DNA from: an uncultured Spirochaetia bacterium
GTDB lineage: Bacteria; Spirochaetota; UBA4802; JAGODF01
DNA: 13,252 bases
Assembly: GCA_937967705.1 (NCBI GenBank)
Contig: CALCJG010000374.1
Coordinates: 1 to 13,252 of the forward strand
Reading direction: 5' to 3'
This document shows positions 1-6,537 of this stretch, piece by piece. Made by a program: the position numbers and the translations under genes. Under the pieces are notes generated by a model that saw only the letters and a program-made list of their open reading frames with translations, did no database searches and had not been told where the DNA came from. Within the stretch, counting starts at the first letter, position 1. The number at the start of each line of letters is the position of its first letter.

Positions 1-1556
1 TTGAGGGATTTCATGATCATTCCCTCATCGCCCAGAACCCATAGGGCCTTATCCTTCACCAGTATCCTGTTGATTTTGCTGGTGGGCATGGTTTTCTTCT
101 GCCATTTTTCGCCCCCGTCGATGGTATGTATCAGCATACCGTTGTCCCCGGCCACGAAACCGCGGGTGCGATTCTCGAAAAAGGCCGCGTAATAGGAGTT
201 CTCCTGAAACTTGCGATTGATCCACCTGGCTCCGCCGTCGTTGCTCAGAAGGATCGTGCCTTCGTCTCCCGCGATGCAGATGCCGTCGGTCCCGTAAAAG
301 CTGACATGGTTGAGGTTGACGAAGCGGTCTTTTCTCTTGGCCTCATTTAGTGAGGACATCTTCCAGGTAAGACCGTAATCCTGTGTCGTGAGCATCACCC
401 CCTTGTCTCCCACGATGATGCCCCGGTTGGCATTGAAGGCTATGGAGTTGAAATTGGAAGGCACCTTTTCCCATTCCTGTACCTCCCAGTTACGGCCCCC
501 GTCTTTGGTTATGAGGAGGTATCCGTTGTCGGCGGCAATGAATCCACGCATCGCGTCCACCATGTGTATGTCATTGAGATTGAAGGATCCCCATTTTTCC
601 AGGAGCCAGGTCTTGCCCCCGTTCCTGGTGATCAGGATGACACCGTCCTTGCCCACGGCCCATCCCTGCACTCCTATAAACTGTATGTCCCGGAAGGTTG
701 TCTTCTTGTAATCCAGCAGTTCCAGGGGGAATTCGCCTTTTTTGAAGCCGTTGTTGGCGGAGTCGTATTCAAAAACCCTCTGATTGTCGAAATCGATGCT
801 GTCCGTTTTGATCGGCTGAAAGGACATCGCCGAACGCGGGGAATTGATGATCCGCGCCTTGTTGCCGGTGATCCAGAGGTTGTTGTCGGCGGTGATGTAG
901 GCCGCGTTGTAATTCGGATCGGAGAAGGTTGTGGATATCTGGGTCGCAACGGTGGAGCCCGATATGAGCATCAGGGGGCCCAGTGTGAGGGCGGCCCAAT
1001 AATAGATGATCCTTAGAAAAAGGGACCGGCTCTGCTTGACCTCCCAGATATTGTTGAGCGCCTGTTCCAGGGTTCGCAGGACGGCGGTGGCGGAAAAGAT
1101 CATCACCACGGCGCCTATGCCCCCGATCTTGCCGGCGTTCTCGATCAGGCTTGATATGGTTTCCAGTACGGGGTCGATGTTCAGCTTGATGTTGTGTTCC
1201 AGCATGAAGAGGGTGATCCTGTCGAAGATCTCCTTCTTTTTGGTGCCCATCCCAACCCATAGGGAATAGAAGGTAAGGGCCACTGTCAGCGTGGGGATGA
1301 GGGAGACGATGGTGGCGTAGGCGATGGAGGATGCCTTGGAAGTGCCGTCATCCTTGAGGAATTTCCTGGTGGAGATGATGAATACCTTGATCATGTTGAA
1401 GAACTTCGTGGCGAGCTTGCTGTAGGTTTTCTCGCCTATATAGATATCATCGAGAAGAATCCGCAGCTGCTTGATAAGGCGGCTGATGCGGTCCTTCAGC
1501 TTTTCCTTCGCGGTAGGTTCCTGATTCTGAGCGGTTTCGTCTTTTTTATCCATCAT
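1..1556 (-). CDS. YihY/BrkB-family membrane protein with inserted Ycf48/BNR-like beta-propeller (3' end outside window)
   Basis: The frame stays open from the ATG at 1556-1554 to the left edge, giving 518 codons with no stop. GAGGGG at 1567-1562 lies 5 nt before the first of two tandem ATGs. Residues 1-70 are charged and cytoplasmic-like. Residues about 76-100 (SSIAYATIVSLIPTLTVAL), 143-160 and 183-203 (YYWAALTLGPLMLISG) match the first half of the YihY/BrkB (former 'RNase BN') membrane family. Where the family normally has a short periplasmic loop, this protein enters a long soluble region. There GG(K/R/E)xW-type blade ends recur with Trp at residues 317, 357, 398, 445 and 485, each preceded by a G(D/K)xG(x)hhh strand, as in Ycf48/BNR propellers. 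An earlier blade-like segment lies near 219-236 and another begins near 500. The remaining YihY helices would lie beyond the window. YihY function is unknown. I infer an inner-membrane protein with a periplasmic propeller. Confidence 0.85.
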   Translation of the reverse strand, partial: MMDKKDETAQNQEPTAKEKLKDRISRLIKQLRILLDDIYIGEKTYSKLATKFFNMIKVFIISTRKFLKDDGTSKASSIAYATIVSLIPTLTVALTFYSLWVGMGTKKKEIFDRITLFMLEHNIKLNIDPVLETISSLIENAGKIGGIGAVVMIFSATAVLRTLEQALNNIWEVKQSRSLFLRIIYYWAALTLGPLMLISGSTVATQISTTFSDPNYNAAYITADNNLWITGNKARIINSPRSAMSFQPIKTDSIDFDNQRVFEYDSANNGFKKGEFPLELLDYKKTTFRDIQFIGVQGWAVGKDGVILITRNGGKTWLLEKWGSFNLNDIHMVDAMRGFIAADNGYLLITKDGGRNWEVQEWEKVPSNFNSIAFNANRGIIVGDKGVMLTTQDYGLTWKMSSLNEAKRKDRFVNLNHVSFYGTDGICIAGDEGTILLSNDGGARWINRKFQENSYYAAFFENRTRGFVAGDNGMLIHTIDGGEKWQKKTMPTSKINRILVKDKALWVLGDEGMIMKSL

Positions 1557-1676
1557 GGTTTCCCCTCTCTGGTGTTTTTCCTGCGGGTTGTCGAACAGGA
1601 GAGTTTCGGGCTGCAGCTCCGGCTGATTTTCTCCGCGGGCCTGTTATCGGCCTGACGGGCTTTTCTATAGGCACGA

Positions 1677-1705
1677 ATTATCGCCCTTTTTTCCTGGAAG
1701 GTCAA
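1677..1705 (-). promoter_or_regulatory. sigma70-type promoter for the YihY-propeller gene
   Basis: On the minus strand, TTGACC (1705-1700) and GATAAT (1682-1677) are separated by exactly 17 bp, each 5/6 to consensus. This predicts a start near 1670 and a leader of about 114 nt before the ATG at 1556. It lies back to back with the rpsU promoter. Confidence 0.65.
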
Positions 1706-1745
1706 TAAAAAAACGGTATTTTTTTACAGGATGGGGTTTTTTTAT

Positions 1746-1774
1746 TTGACAGTATCCTCACTTCTGCATAGCGT
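1746..1774 (+). promoter_or_regulatory. sigma70-type promoter for rpsU
   Basis: A perfect TTGACA (1746-1751) is followed after 17 bp by TAGCGT (1769-1774). That -10 is weak but keeps the most conserved T, A and final T. A/T runs at 1706-1745 could act as an UP element. The predicted start, near 1781, leaves a leader of under 30 nt. Confidence 0.5.
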
Positions 1775-1808
1775 AGCAGAAAATTCTCAGGAGGGTTGAT
1801 ATAAGGTA

Positions 1809-2078
1809 ATGCCAAATCCATTAGAAGTCGAAGTAAACGGCGATCTCGAAAGAGCTTTCAAGAATTTAAAAAAGAAGATGGCCTTTGAGGGCATTTTTAA
1901 AGAGCTGAAAAGAAGAAGATATTACGAAAAGCCCAGCGAAGAAAAGAAGCGTAAGAAAGAAGAAGCGGAAAGAAGAAGACTCAAGAAGATCAGAAGGTTT
2001 AACGCACAGTCCAAAGGGCGTAAATTCGTCAACGTGAGAGTCGTTAACAGGGAAGCTACGGAAGAGCAGGATCGTTAA
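1809..2078 (+). CDS. rpsU: 30S ribosomal protein bS21
   Basis: This 89-residue, strongly basic protein carries the bS21 signature. It has a short N-terminal strand (LEVEVNGDLERAF), then GIFKELKRRRYYEKPS at about residues 28-43, followed by a Lys/Arg/Glu helix. bS21 binds the 30S platform near the 3' end of 16S rRNA and helps initiation. It is longer than the usual roughly 60-70 residues: about 25 extra residues after the basic helix (RRFNAQSKGRKFVNV and an acidic end) form a tail. AGGAGGG at 1789-1795 is 13 nt from the ATG, a long spacing, but no alternative start fits, because the nearby TTG at 1796 meets a stop at once. It has its own promoter upstream and a terminator just downstream, so it looks monocistronic. 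Confidence 0.93.
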   Translation: MPNPLEVEVNGDLERAFKNLKKKMAFEGIFKELKRRRYYEKPSEEKKRKKEEAERRRLKKIRRFNAQSKGRKFVNVRVVNREATEEQDR

Positions 2079-2104
2079 GCCATAATCATATAAAAGACAA
2101 AAGG

Positions 2105-2129
2105 AAATCCGGCTCTGCCGGATTTTTTT
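2105..2129 (+). terminator. rho-independent terminator of rpsU
   Basis: A perfect 9-bp stem, AAATCCGGC (2105-2113) with GCCGGATTT (2117-2125), has a 3-nt TCT loop. A T run follows directly (2126-2129, with more T after one A). It sits 26 bp after the rpsU stop. Confidence 0.85.
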
Positions 2130-2166
2130 ATTTTTCAGCCCCGGATGCCGTCGTAAAAGGAGCACC

Positions 2167-3468
2167 ATGGAACGGAACAGAGAGTTTTCCCCCCTCGCAG
2201 AAAGGTGCCGCCCCGCAGGTCTTGAGGATTTTGTGGGACAGCGGCATCTCCTGTCCGAGGGAAAGATCATTCATGCGGTCTTTCAGAACCGGAAGGCCTT
2301 TTCCATGATACTCTGGGGGGATCCCGGTACCGGCAAGACCACTTTGGCCCGGCTCATCGCGGCGCATTGCGACATGGATCCCCATTTTCTCAGCGCCATT
2401 TCCTCCGGCGTGGCGGATGTGCGCAAGGTCATCGACCGGGGAGTGGAAAACCGCCGGAAGGGCACACAGACCCTTCTCTTCCTGGATGAGATCCACCGAT
2501 TCAACAAGGCCCAGCAGGACGCTGTGCTGGGGGCCGTGGAGTCGGGGGATATCGTTCTCATCGGCGCTACCACGGAGAATCCCTCCTTTCAGGTCATCTC
2601 CCCCCTGCTGTCCCGGACCCGGGTGATACGGCTGGAACGACTCCAGGAAGACGACCTGTCCCGAATCCTCGACAGGGCTCTGGAGCGGGACGAACTGCTC
2701 CTGTCAGCCGGCGTGGCCTTTGACGAGGGAGTAAGGGAGGACCTCATCTCCCTGGCTCAGGGGGATGCGCGGCGGCTTTTCAACATATTGGAAACGGCGG
2801 TCCACATGTCCGCCGACGGCCACATCAGCCGGGAGCTTCTGAAGAGCGCCTTCGAGAGCATTACGGTCTACTATGACCGGGCAGGGGAGCGGCATTACGA
2901 TACCATATCCGCTTTCATAAAATCCCTCCGGGGCTCTGAGCCCAACGCGGCGGTCTACTACCTGGCTCGAATGGTGCTGGCCGGGGAGGACCCGGTCTTT
3001 ATCGCCCGGCGCATGGTGATCTTCGCCTCGGAGGACGTGGGGAACGCCTCGCCCCAGGCCCTCCCCATCGCTGTGGCGGCGATGACGGCGGCACAGAACA
3101 TCGGGATGCCGGAGGCGGAAATCATCCTGGCCCACTGCGCTACCTTCCTGGCCTCCTCTCCCAAGAGTAACGAGAGCTACAGGGCCCTCAACCGGGCCAA
3201 GGAGTCCGCCCGGGACTTTGTACACGAGATCCCCCTGCATATGCGCAACGCGCCCACCGGTCTCATGAAGAAGATGGGATATGCCAAAGGGTACAAATAC
3301 CCCCACGACTACCCGGGGCATTTCGTGAAGGAAACTTATCTTCCGGAAGAGGTCAAAGAGGCCCTCTTCTACAGGCCTTCGGAGGAGGGAAGCGAAAAGG
3401 CCCTTGGCGAGAGGCTGGCTCGCCTTTGGCCGGAAAAATACGGGAAAAAGACCGGTTCCGGGGAATGA
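2167..3468 (+). CDS. rarA: Replication-associated recombination protein A (RarA/MgsA), AAA+ ATPase
   Basis: The 433-residue product has the normal length of RarA/MgsA, the bacterial relative of yeast Mgs1 and human WRNIP1. This ATPase acts at stalled or gapped replication forks with SSB and the clamp-loader system. Visible motifs: N-terminal FSPLAERCRP and VGQRHLL, Walker A GDPGTGKTT (51-59), Walker B LLFLDEIHRF (103-112), sensor 1 GATTENPSF (133-141) and the SRTR arginine-finger segment (149-152). The C-terminal tetramerisation region includes SFIKSLRGS-like (here AFIKSLRGS), SEDVGNASPQAL and MRNAPTGLMKKMGYAKGYKYPHD-type family signatures. AAAAGGAG at 2155-2162 is 4 nt from the ATG. No strong separate promoter is visible between the rpsU terminator and the start, so it may rely on a weak promoter or read-through. 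It converges on the YtfJ-like gene. Confidence 0.96.
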   Translation: MERNREFSPLAERCRPAGLEDFVGQRHLLSEGKIIHAVFQNRKAFSMILWGDPGTGKTTLARLIAAHCDMDPHFLSAISSGVADVRKVIDRGVENRRKGTQTLLFLDEIHRFNKAQQDAVLGAVESGDIVLIGATTENPSFQVISPLLSRTRVIRLERLQEDDLSRILDRALERDELLLSAGVAFDEGVREDLISLAQGDARRLFNILETAVHMSADGHISRELLKSAFESITVYYDRAGERHYDTISAFIKSLRGSEPNAAVYYLARMVLAGEDPVFIARRMVIFASEDVGNASPQALPIAVAAMTAAQNIGMPEAEIILAHCATFLASSPKSNESYRALNRAKESARDFVHEIPLHMRNAPTGLMKKMGYAKGYKYPHDYPGHFVKETYLPEEVKEALFYRPSEEGSEKALGERLARLWPEKYGKKTGSGE

Positions 3469-3473
3469 GGCGG

Positions 3474-3511
3474 AAAAAAAACATCGCCGGCAGAAAACCG
3501 GCGATGTTTTG
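3474..3511. terminator. Bidirectional terminator between rarA and the YtfJ-like gene
   Basis: A perfect 11-bp stem, AACATCGCCGG (3480-3490) with CCGGCGATGTT (3498-3508), has a 7-nt loop. Read on the minus strand it ends in a run of eight T (3481-3474), so it is strongest for the YtfJ-like gene. On the plus strand the tail is only TTTT, so it is probably a weaker stop for rarA, whose stop codon is at 3466-3468. Confidence 0.85.
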
Positions 3512-3541
3512 ACAGAATGCCTTAACTGGTTTGGATTAGAC

Positions 3542-4090
3542 TTATTTTTTTGTTTCCTCGTCCAGGATCTTGAGAACCTCAGCGATGATTCCTTTGCTCT
3601 GACCCTTGTTTTTGATCTTCTTAACGAATTTAACCTTCTTATCCTTGCCGACCACGATAACCACAGCGGCGCCGTCGCAGTCGCCCAGTCCCCATTTTGT
3701 GGAAACCGTCCTGTCCTCATCGAGAAGGATGACGGAGCCCTTGAACTGTTTCTCCTTCTTGCGGGCTGCCATGCGGATTCCGGCGTTGGGGATCCAGGTG
3801 TCCTTACAGTTGGCAATGCCGATTCCCTGATATTTGGCCTTGGGGTAATTCTTGGCTTTAATGGCGTCAGAAAGGGGGTCGTTGATATCCTTCACATCTG
3901 GGTCCGTATACATGATGGTGACAACCTTGGAGCCAATTCCAGGGATCCATTTGGGATTGTCATCGGGATTGATGAGTTTGAGGGAACCGACGGCCTGTCC
4001 CACGGAAAGGGCATGAAGGCCGTAAATGGCCGCAAAGATGAACATAAAAACAAAAATAATAAGGGACAATACTTTAAACTTTTTCTGCAT
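3542..4090 (-). CDS. YtfJ-family secreted thioredoxin-fold protein
   Basis: The ATG at 4090 gives 182 residues. It has GGAGGA 6 nt upstream (4102-4097), whereas further upstream starts would place a non-secretory stretch ahead of the signal. Residues 1-6 (MQKKFK) and the hydrophobic 7-27 form a signal peptide or membrane anchor. The mature part starts VGQAVGSLKL. It follows the layout of E. coli YtfJ (184 residues): a DPLSDAIKAKNYPKAKYQ helix segment, a strand with IANC and the D-W-x-P-N-A-G loop, then KGSVILLDEDRTVSTKWGL and AAVVIVVGKDKKVKFVKKI. There is no CXXC motif; only Cys95 and Cys138 occur outside the signal, so classical oxidoreductase chemistry is unlikely unless these two pair. YtfJ function is not established. 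Periplasmic location is inferred. The gene stands alone, convergent with rarA. Confidence 0.8.
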   Translation of the reverse strand: MQKKFKVLSLIIFVFMFIFAAIYGLHALSVGQAVGSLKLINPDDNPKWIPGIGSKVVTIMYTDPDVKDINDPLSDAIKAKNYPKAKYQGIGIANCKDTWIPNAGIRMAARKKEKQFKGSVILLDEDRTVSTKWGLGDCDGAAVVIVVGKDKKVKFVKKIKNKGQSKGIIAEVLKILDEETKK

Positions 4091-4440
4091 GCTTGATCCT
4101 CCATGTAAATTATGCTTTTCATCGCAATTTTCCCCGGCCGCGAAAAGGCCTTTGGGGAAGAATTTTAATGAAAATTGCTGCCTCAACGGGAGTATATTGA
4201 AATAGGGCATTGGGAAATGCAAGTAATTAATGCTGTTAAACCCGTCATTTTACGGCATCAATTATTTCCCCGATCATCCTCCCTTACGGTCCTTCTCTGC
4301 TAAATGATTGTTCCGTTTCAGCCGATGATTATTAAGGAAAGGGGTGGAAATCCCTTTCTCAATGCAGTAAATTGGTTAGTGAGCTGATGTTAATCAACAA
4401 ACTTTGAATATTATCTCATAGAAAAAGCGAGAGGTTTCAG
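4091..4440. other. Divergent intergenic region between the YtfJ-like and TPR genes
   Basis: This 350-bp AT-rich gap contains no convincing gene. Besides the leader hairpin at 4126-4164 it has a minus-strand -10-like TATACT (4196-4191) without a good -35. A 7-bp inverted repeat GAAAGGG/CCCTTTC (4337-4343 and 4352-4358, 8-nt loop) lacks a T tract. A plus-strand -10-like TATTAT (4409-4414), also without a good -35, precedes the TPR gene. The promoters are therefore only tentative. Confidence 0.4.
4126..4164 (-). promoter_or_regulatory. Hairpin in the leader of the YtfJ-like gene
   Basis: AATTTTCCCC (4126-4135) pairs with GGGGAA-g-AATT (4154-4164): 10 bp with one bulged base. The 18-nt loop contains the perfect palindrome AAAGGCCTTT (4145-4154, overlapping the stem edge). 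It lies 35 nt upstream of the start codon, with no T tract, so it is not a terminator. Possible roles are mRNA stabilisation or protein binding. Confidence 0.35.
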
Positions 4441-5289
4441 ATGATCTCACATGCAGTTCCCACGGAAGCCGTCACCGTTTATAATCACGCTCTGGATTTG
4501 TCGAGCAAAGGGGATTACGCTTCGGCCCTTACCGAGTACCGGAAGGCCATCAGGCTCTTTCCCTCCTTCATTCAGGCTTATAACAATATAGGGGAGATCT
4601 ATTCCCAGATGGGCGAGAGGGATCAGGCCATATCCTCCTACATGGAGGCGCTGAACATAGGCAAGGACAGCAAGGTGCTGCTGAATCTGGGGGTTGAATA
4701 TTACAACAACCGGGATTACAAGAAGGCCATGAAGTACTTTAGCGAGTCCCTGGTGCTGGATGCCTCCTTCCTGGAGGGAAACTTCTACATGGGCCTGGCC
4801 CATTTCAACCTCAAGGATCAGAAGAGCGCCGAAAAGCATTTCGCCCGCGTTATCGCCTCGGACCGCCGGCACATTAAGGCCAATTATCTCCTGGCCTATA
4901 TCTACTATGACTGGAAGGACTATCAGCGGACCCTGGCCTGCCTGGACAACATCAGGGACATTGCCGACGACCGCTGCTTCGTGAACCGCTACTACGGTTT
5001 CTGCTATTATCATCTGGGACGCTTCGATGAGGCGCTCACCTACCTGAGCGAGGCTCTGCAGTCCAGTCCGGCCTATGCCCGCTTCCGGGACTATCTCAAG
5101 GGGCTGACATATGAAAACAAGCTCAAGGAGATAGGGGACGTGGACAAGAAGATCCGCGAGATGGAAGAGAAACTGATGAGGGAGAAACCCACACTGAAGG
5201 AGTACACGCATCTGAGTATGCTCTACATTTTCAAGGGGGAATACAAAAAGGCGGAAAACCTTCTGATGACTGCGAAGAAAAAAAGATAA
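4441..5289 (+). CDS. Tetratricopeptide-repeat (TPR) protein
   Basis: This 282-residue protein is built almost wholly of TPR units. They lie at about residues 10-43 (GDYASALTEYRKAI), 44-77 (GERDQAISSYMEAL), 78-110 (RDYKKAMKYFSESL), 111-144 (DQKSAEKHFARVI), 145-178 (a divergent unit) and 179-212 (GRFDEALTYLSEAL). A charged helix follows at about 215-250 (DKKIREMEEKLMRE), and a last TPR closes the protein at 250-282 (GEYKKAENLL). There is no signal peptide or membrane segment, so it is probably a cytoplasmic scaffold that binds partner proteins. GAGAGG just upstream, 6 nt from the ATG, supports this start. No neighbouring gene on the same strand hints at a partner, and the specific role is unknown. 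Confidence 0.88.
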   Translation: MISHAVPTEAVTVYNHALDLSSKGDYASALTEYRKAIRLFPSFIQAYNNIGEIYSQMGERDQAISSYMEALNIGKDSKVLLNLGVEYYNNRDYKKAMKYFSESLVLDASFLEGNFYMGLAHFNLKDQKSAEKHFARVIASDRRHIKANYLLAYIYYDWKDYQRTLACLDNIRDIADDRCFVNRYYGFCYYHLGRFDEALTYLSEALQSSPAYARFRDYLKGLTYENKLKEIGDVDKKIREMEEKLMREKPTLKEYTHLSMLYIFKGEYKKAENLLMTAKKKR

Positions 5290-5310
5290 GCTTGGACTAT
5301 TCGTATCAAT

Positions 5311-5346
5311 AAAAAAAAGGGCCCTCCGCAGGAGTGCCCTTTTTTT
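5311..5346. terminator. Bidirectional terminator between the TPR gene and slyD
   Basis: Eight A (5311-5318) and GGGC (5319-5322) face GCCC (5336-5339) and a seven-T run (5340-5346). An inner CTCC/GGAG stem (5324-5327 with 5331-5334) has a 3-nt loop, with one C/T mismatch between inner and outer stems. The A and T flanks make it work in both directions. It lies 22 bp after the TPR stop and just before the slyD stop. Confidence 0.85.
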
Positions 5347-5349
5347 CTG

Positions 5350-5838
5350 TCAGCAGGAACAGCCTGACCCGGAGTCGTGGTCGCAGCAGTCACATCCCCC
5401 GCCGTATTTGGGCTCGTCGTTGATTTCCACCAGCTTGATGTGGAAGTTGAGGGTCTTTCCCGCCAGGGGATGGTTGAGGTCTATCCGGACATCCTCCGCG
5501 CCGATCTCGACGATCTCCGCGGGAACCTGCCGGCCGTCCTCCAACTGAACGCCGATGACCATACCGATCTCCGGTTCGAACTGCGAACGGATCTCTTCGA
5601 TGGGGAAGGTGTAGACGAGATTCTCGTCATGATCGCCGTAGGCTTCTTCCGGGGAAATGGTGATGTCCTTCTCCTCGTCGATCGTCATGCCTATCATGGC
5701 TTTCTCCAGCCCGGGAATGACCATTCCTGTGCCCACCTGGAATTCCAGGGGGTCCCTGTCCTGGCTGGTGTCGAACACTTCCCCGTCGGTAAAGGTGCCA
5801 GTATAGTGAATCACTACATAATCATCATTTTTTACCAT
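5350..5838 (-). CDS. slyD: FKBP-type peptidyl-prolyl isomerase, SlyD-like
   Basis: The 162-residue product matches SlyD, a cytoplasmic prolyl isomerase and chaperone that also delivers Ni(II) in some bacteria. The FKBP core is split. Residues about 1-68 hold YVVIHYTGTFTDGEVFDTS, PLEFQVGTGMVIPGLEKA and ISPEEAYG. The inserted IF chaperone flap follows at about 69-125 (NLVYTFPIEEI, GMVIGVQLEDGRQVPAEIVEI). The final FKBP strands carry DLNHPLAGKTLNFHIKLVEI. The C-terminal tail is short but metal-ligand rich: Cys149, 151, 152, 160 and 162 plus His154. It is much shorter and poorer in His than the E. coli tail. AAGGAG lies 6 nt before the ATG. The gene has its own promoter about 150 bp upstream and shares a terminator with the TPR gene. 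Confidence 0.93.
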   Translation of the reverse strand: MVKNDDYVVIHYTGTFTDGEVFDTSQDRDPLEFQVGTGMVIPGLEKAMIGMTIDEEKDITISPEEAYGDHDENLVYTFPIEEIRSQFEPEIGMVIGVQLEDGRQVPAEIVEIGAEDVRIDLNHPLAGKTLNFHIKLVEINDEPKYGGGCDCCDHDSGSGCSC

Positions 5839-5877
5839 GGATATCTCCTTGTTATATCTGCTTGAGGATGTAATGGA

Positions 5878-5901
5878 TCAGATTCTCCCCTTAATGGCCA
5901 T
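5878..5901 (-). other. Possible seven-codon leader ORF upstream of slyD
   Basis: Within the predicted slyD leader, an ATG preceded by AGGAA at 8 nt spacing encodes MAIKGRI and then TGA. It contains no codon run typical of an attenuator peptide. Such short ORFs occur by chance, so the call is tentative. Confidence 0.2.
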
Positions 5902-5990
5902 CTTTTCTGTTCCTAACTCTCTGGGATTGTGGAAGGAGATAGAACTGGGGAAATGAAGCCCGGCAAGAACGTGACTAAACCCTCGCCAAC

Positions 5991-6018
5991 AATATAGCAG
6001 TATGACGTGAATTGTCAA
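5991..6018 (-). promoter_or_regulatory. sigma70-type promoter for slyD
   Basis: On the minus strand a perfect TTGACA (6018-6013) is followed, after 16 bp, by TATATT (5996-5991), 5/6 to consensus. The start would fall near 5985, giving a leader of about 147 nt before the slyD ATG. This is the most convincing promoter in the window together with the one at 1677. Confidence 0.7.
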
Positions 6019-6063
6019 TAAAATAATGACGCCTGGACCGGGGAGTGCGGTATGTTTCCCGGT

Positions 6064-6537
6064 TCAAAGCCTTTCCAGATCGAATTTCCAGTAGGGACCT
6101 TCCCGTACAAGATTGAGGGAGATGCCGTTTTCCAATCGTATGGTCGCCTCATTGCCGTTGAGATCCGTCCCCACGGGTTTGTAGTGCATCATGTCCCTGA
6201 AAAGGTCTTTTCCCTGCGACTTTCCGATATTGAACTGAAGGGCGATGTAGCTGCGCGGTGTCATCCGTTTCAGCTGTTCCGCGGAAACCCCCAGCGAACG
6301 GGACAGGGCCCCGATCTGACGGGAATCCATGGCGGCAAAGGAACGGGTGATGGTCTCGATCTTTTTCAAGCTGCCCGAGGAGAGCAAGGCGATGACTTCA
6401 TCGGCGTTGGACTCTGTCATGGCACGCTTCATGCGGACGAAGGCATCATCGGGAGTGACGGGTCCTGAGGGGCTGCAGGCTATTGTAAGAAGGACAAGCG
6501 TTGCAAGGGCGGTGTTGAAGGGTTTCAGTAGGTGCAT
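6064..6537 (-). CDS. Putative lipoprotein of unknown function
   Basis: This 157-residue protein starts with a short basic/hydrophobic signal that ends in T-I-A-C, placing the lipidated Cys at residue 21. This acceptable lipobox is followed by Ser, which favours outer-membrane sorting by the E. coli rule. The mature part (about 136 residues) begins DDAFVRMKRAMTESNADEVIALL. This resembles the amphipathic starts of small NTF2-like or DUF4878-type lipoproteins in which the substrate-level role is unknown, but I do not recognise a family with confidence. The C-terminus ends in short beta strands (NEATIRLENG, PYWKFDLERL), consistent with an NTF2-like cone. The start codon overlaps the panC stop by 13 bp, and GGAG inside panC lies 10 nt upstream, so it is likely translated from the panC message. 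It appears to be the last gene of the operon. Confidence 0.75.
   Translation of the reverse strand: MHLLKPFNTALATLVLLTIACSPSGPVTPDDAFVRMKRAMTESNADEVIALLSSGSLKKIETITRSFAAMDSRQIGALSRSLGVSAEQLKRMTPRSYIALQFNIGKSQGKDLFRDMMHYKPVGTDLNGNEATIRLENGISLNLVREGPYWKFDLERL

Noticed and set aside
2704..3816. 370-codon open frame on the minus strand across rarA and the YtfJ-like gene
   Set aside because: It overlaps two well-supported genes and crosses a strong bidirectional terminator; low-complexity Arg/Pro/Ser-rich shadow.
4091..4222. N-terminal extension of the YtfJ-like protein to position 4222
   Set aside because: It would bury the signal peptide behind 44 residues; the ATG at 4090 has an excellent ribosome site.
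4447..5211. 254-codon minus-strand frame opposite the TPR gene
   Set aside because: Antisense shadow of a clear TPR protein, with no ribosome site or domain.
6037..6063. ACCGGG/CCCGGT hairpin after the lipoprotein gene as a terminator
   Set aside because: The 15-nt loop and the lack of a following T tract make it weak; the slyD promoter lies directly beyond.
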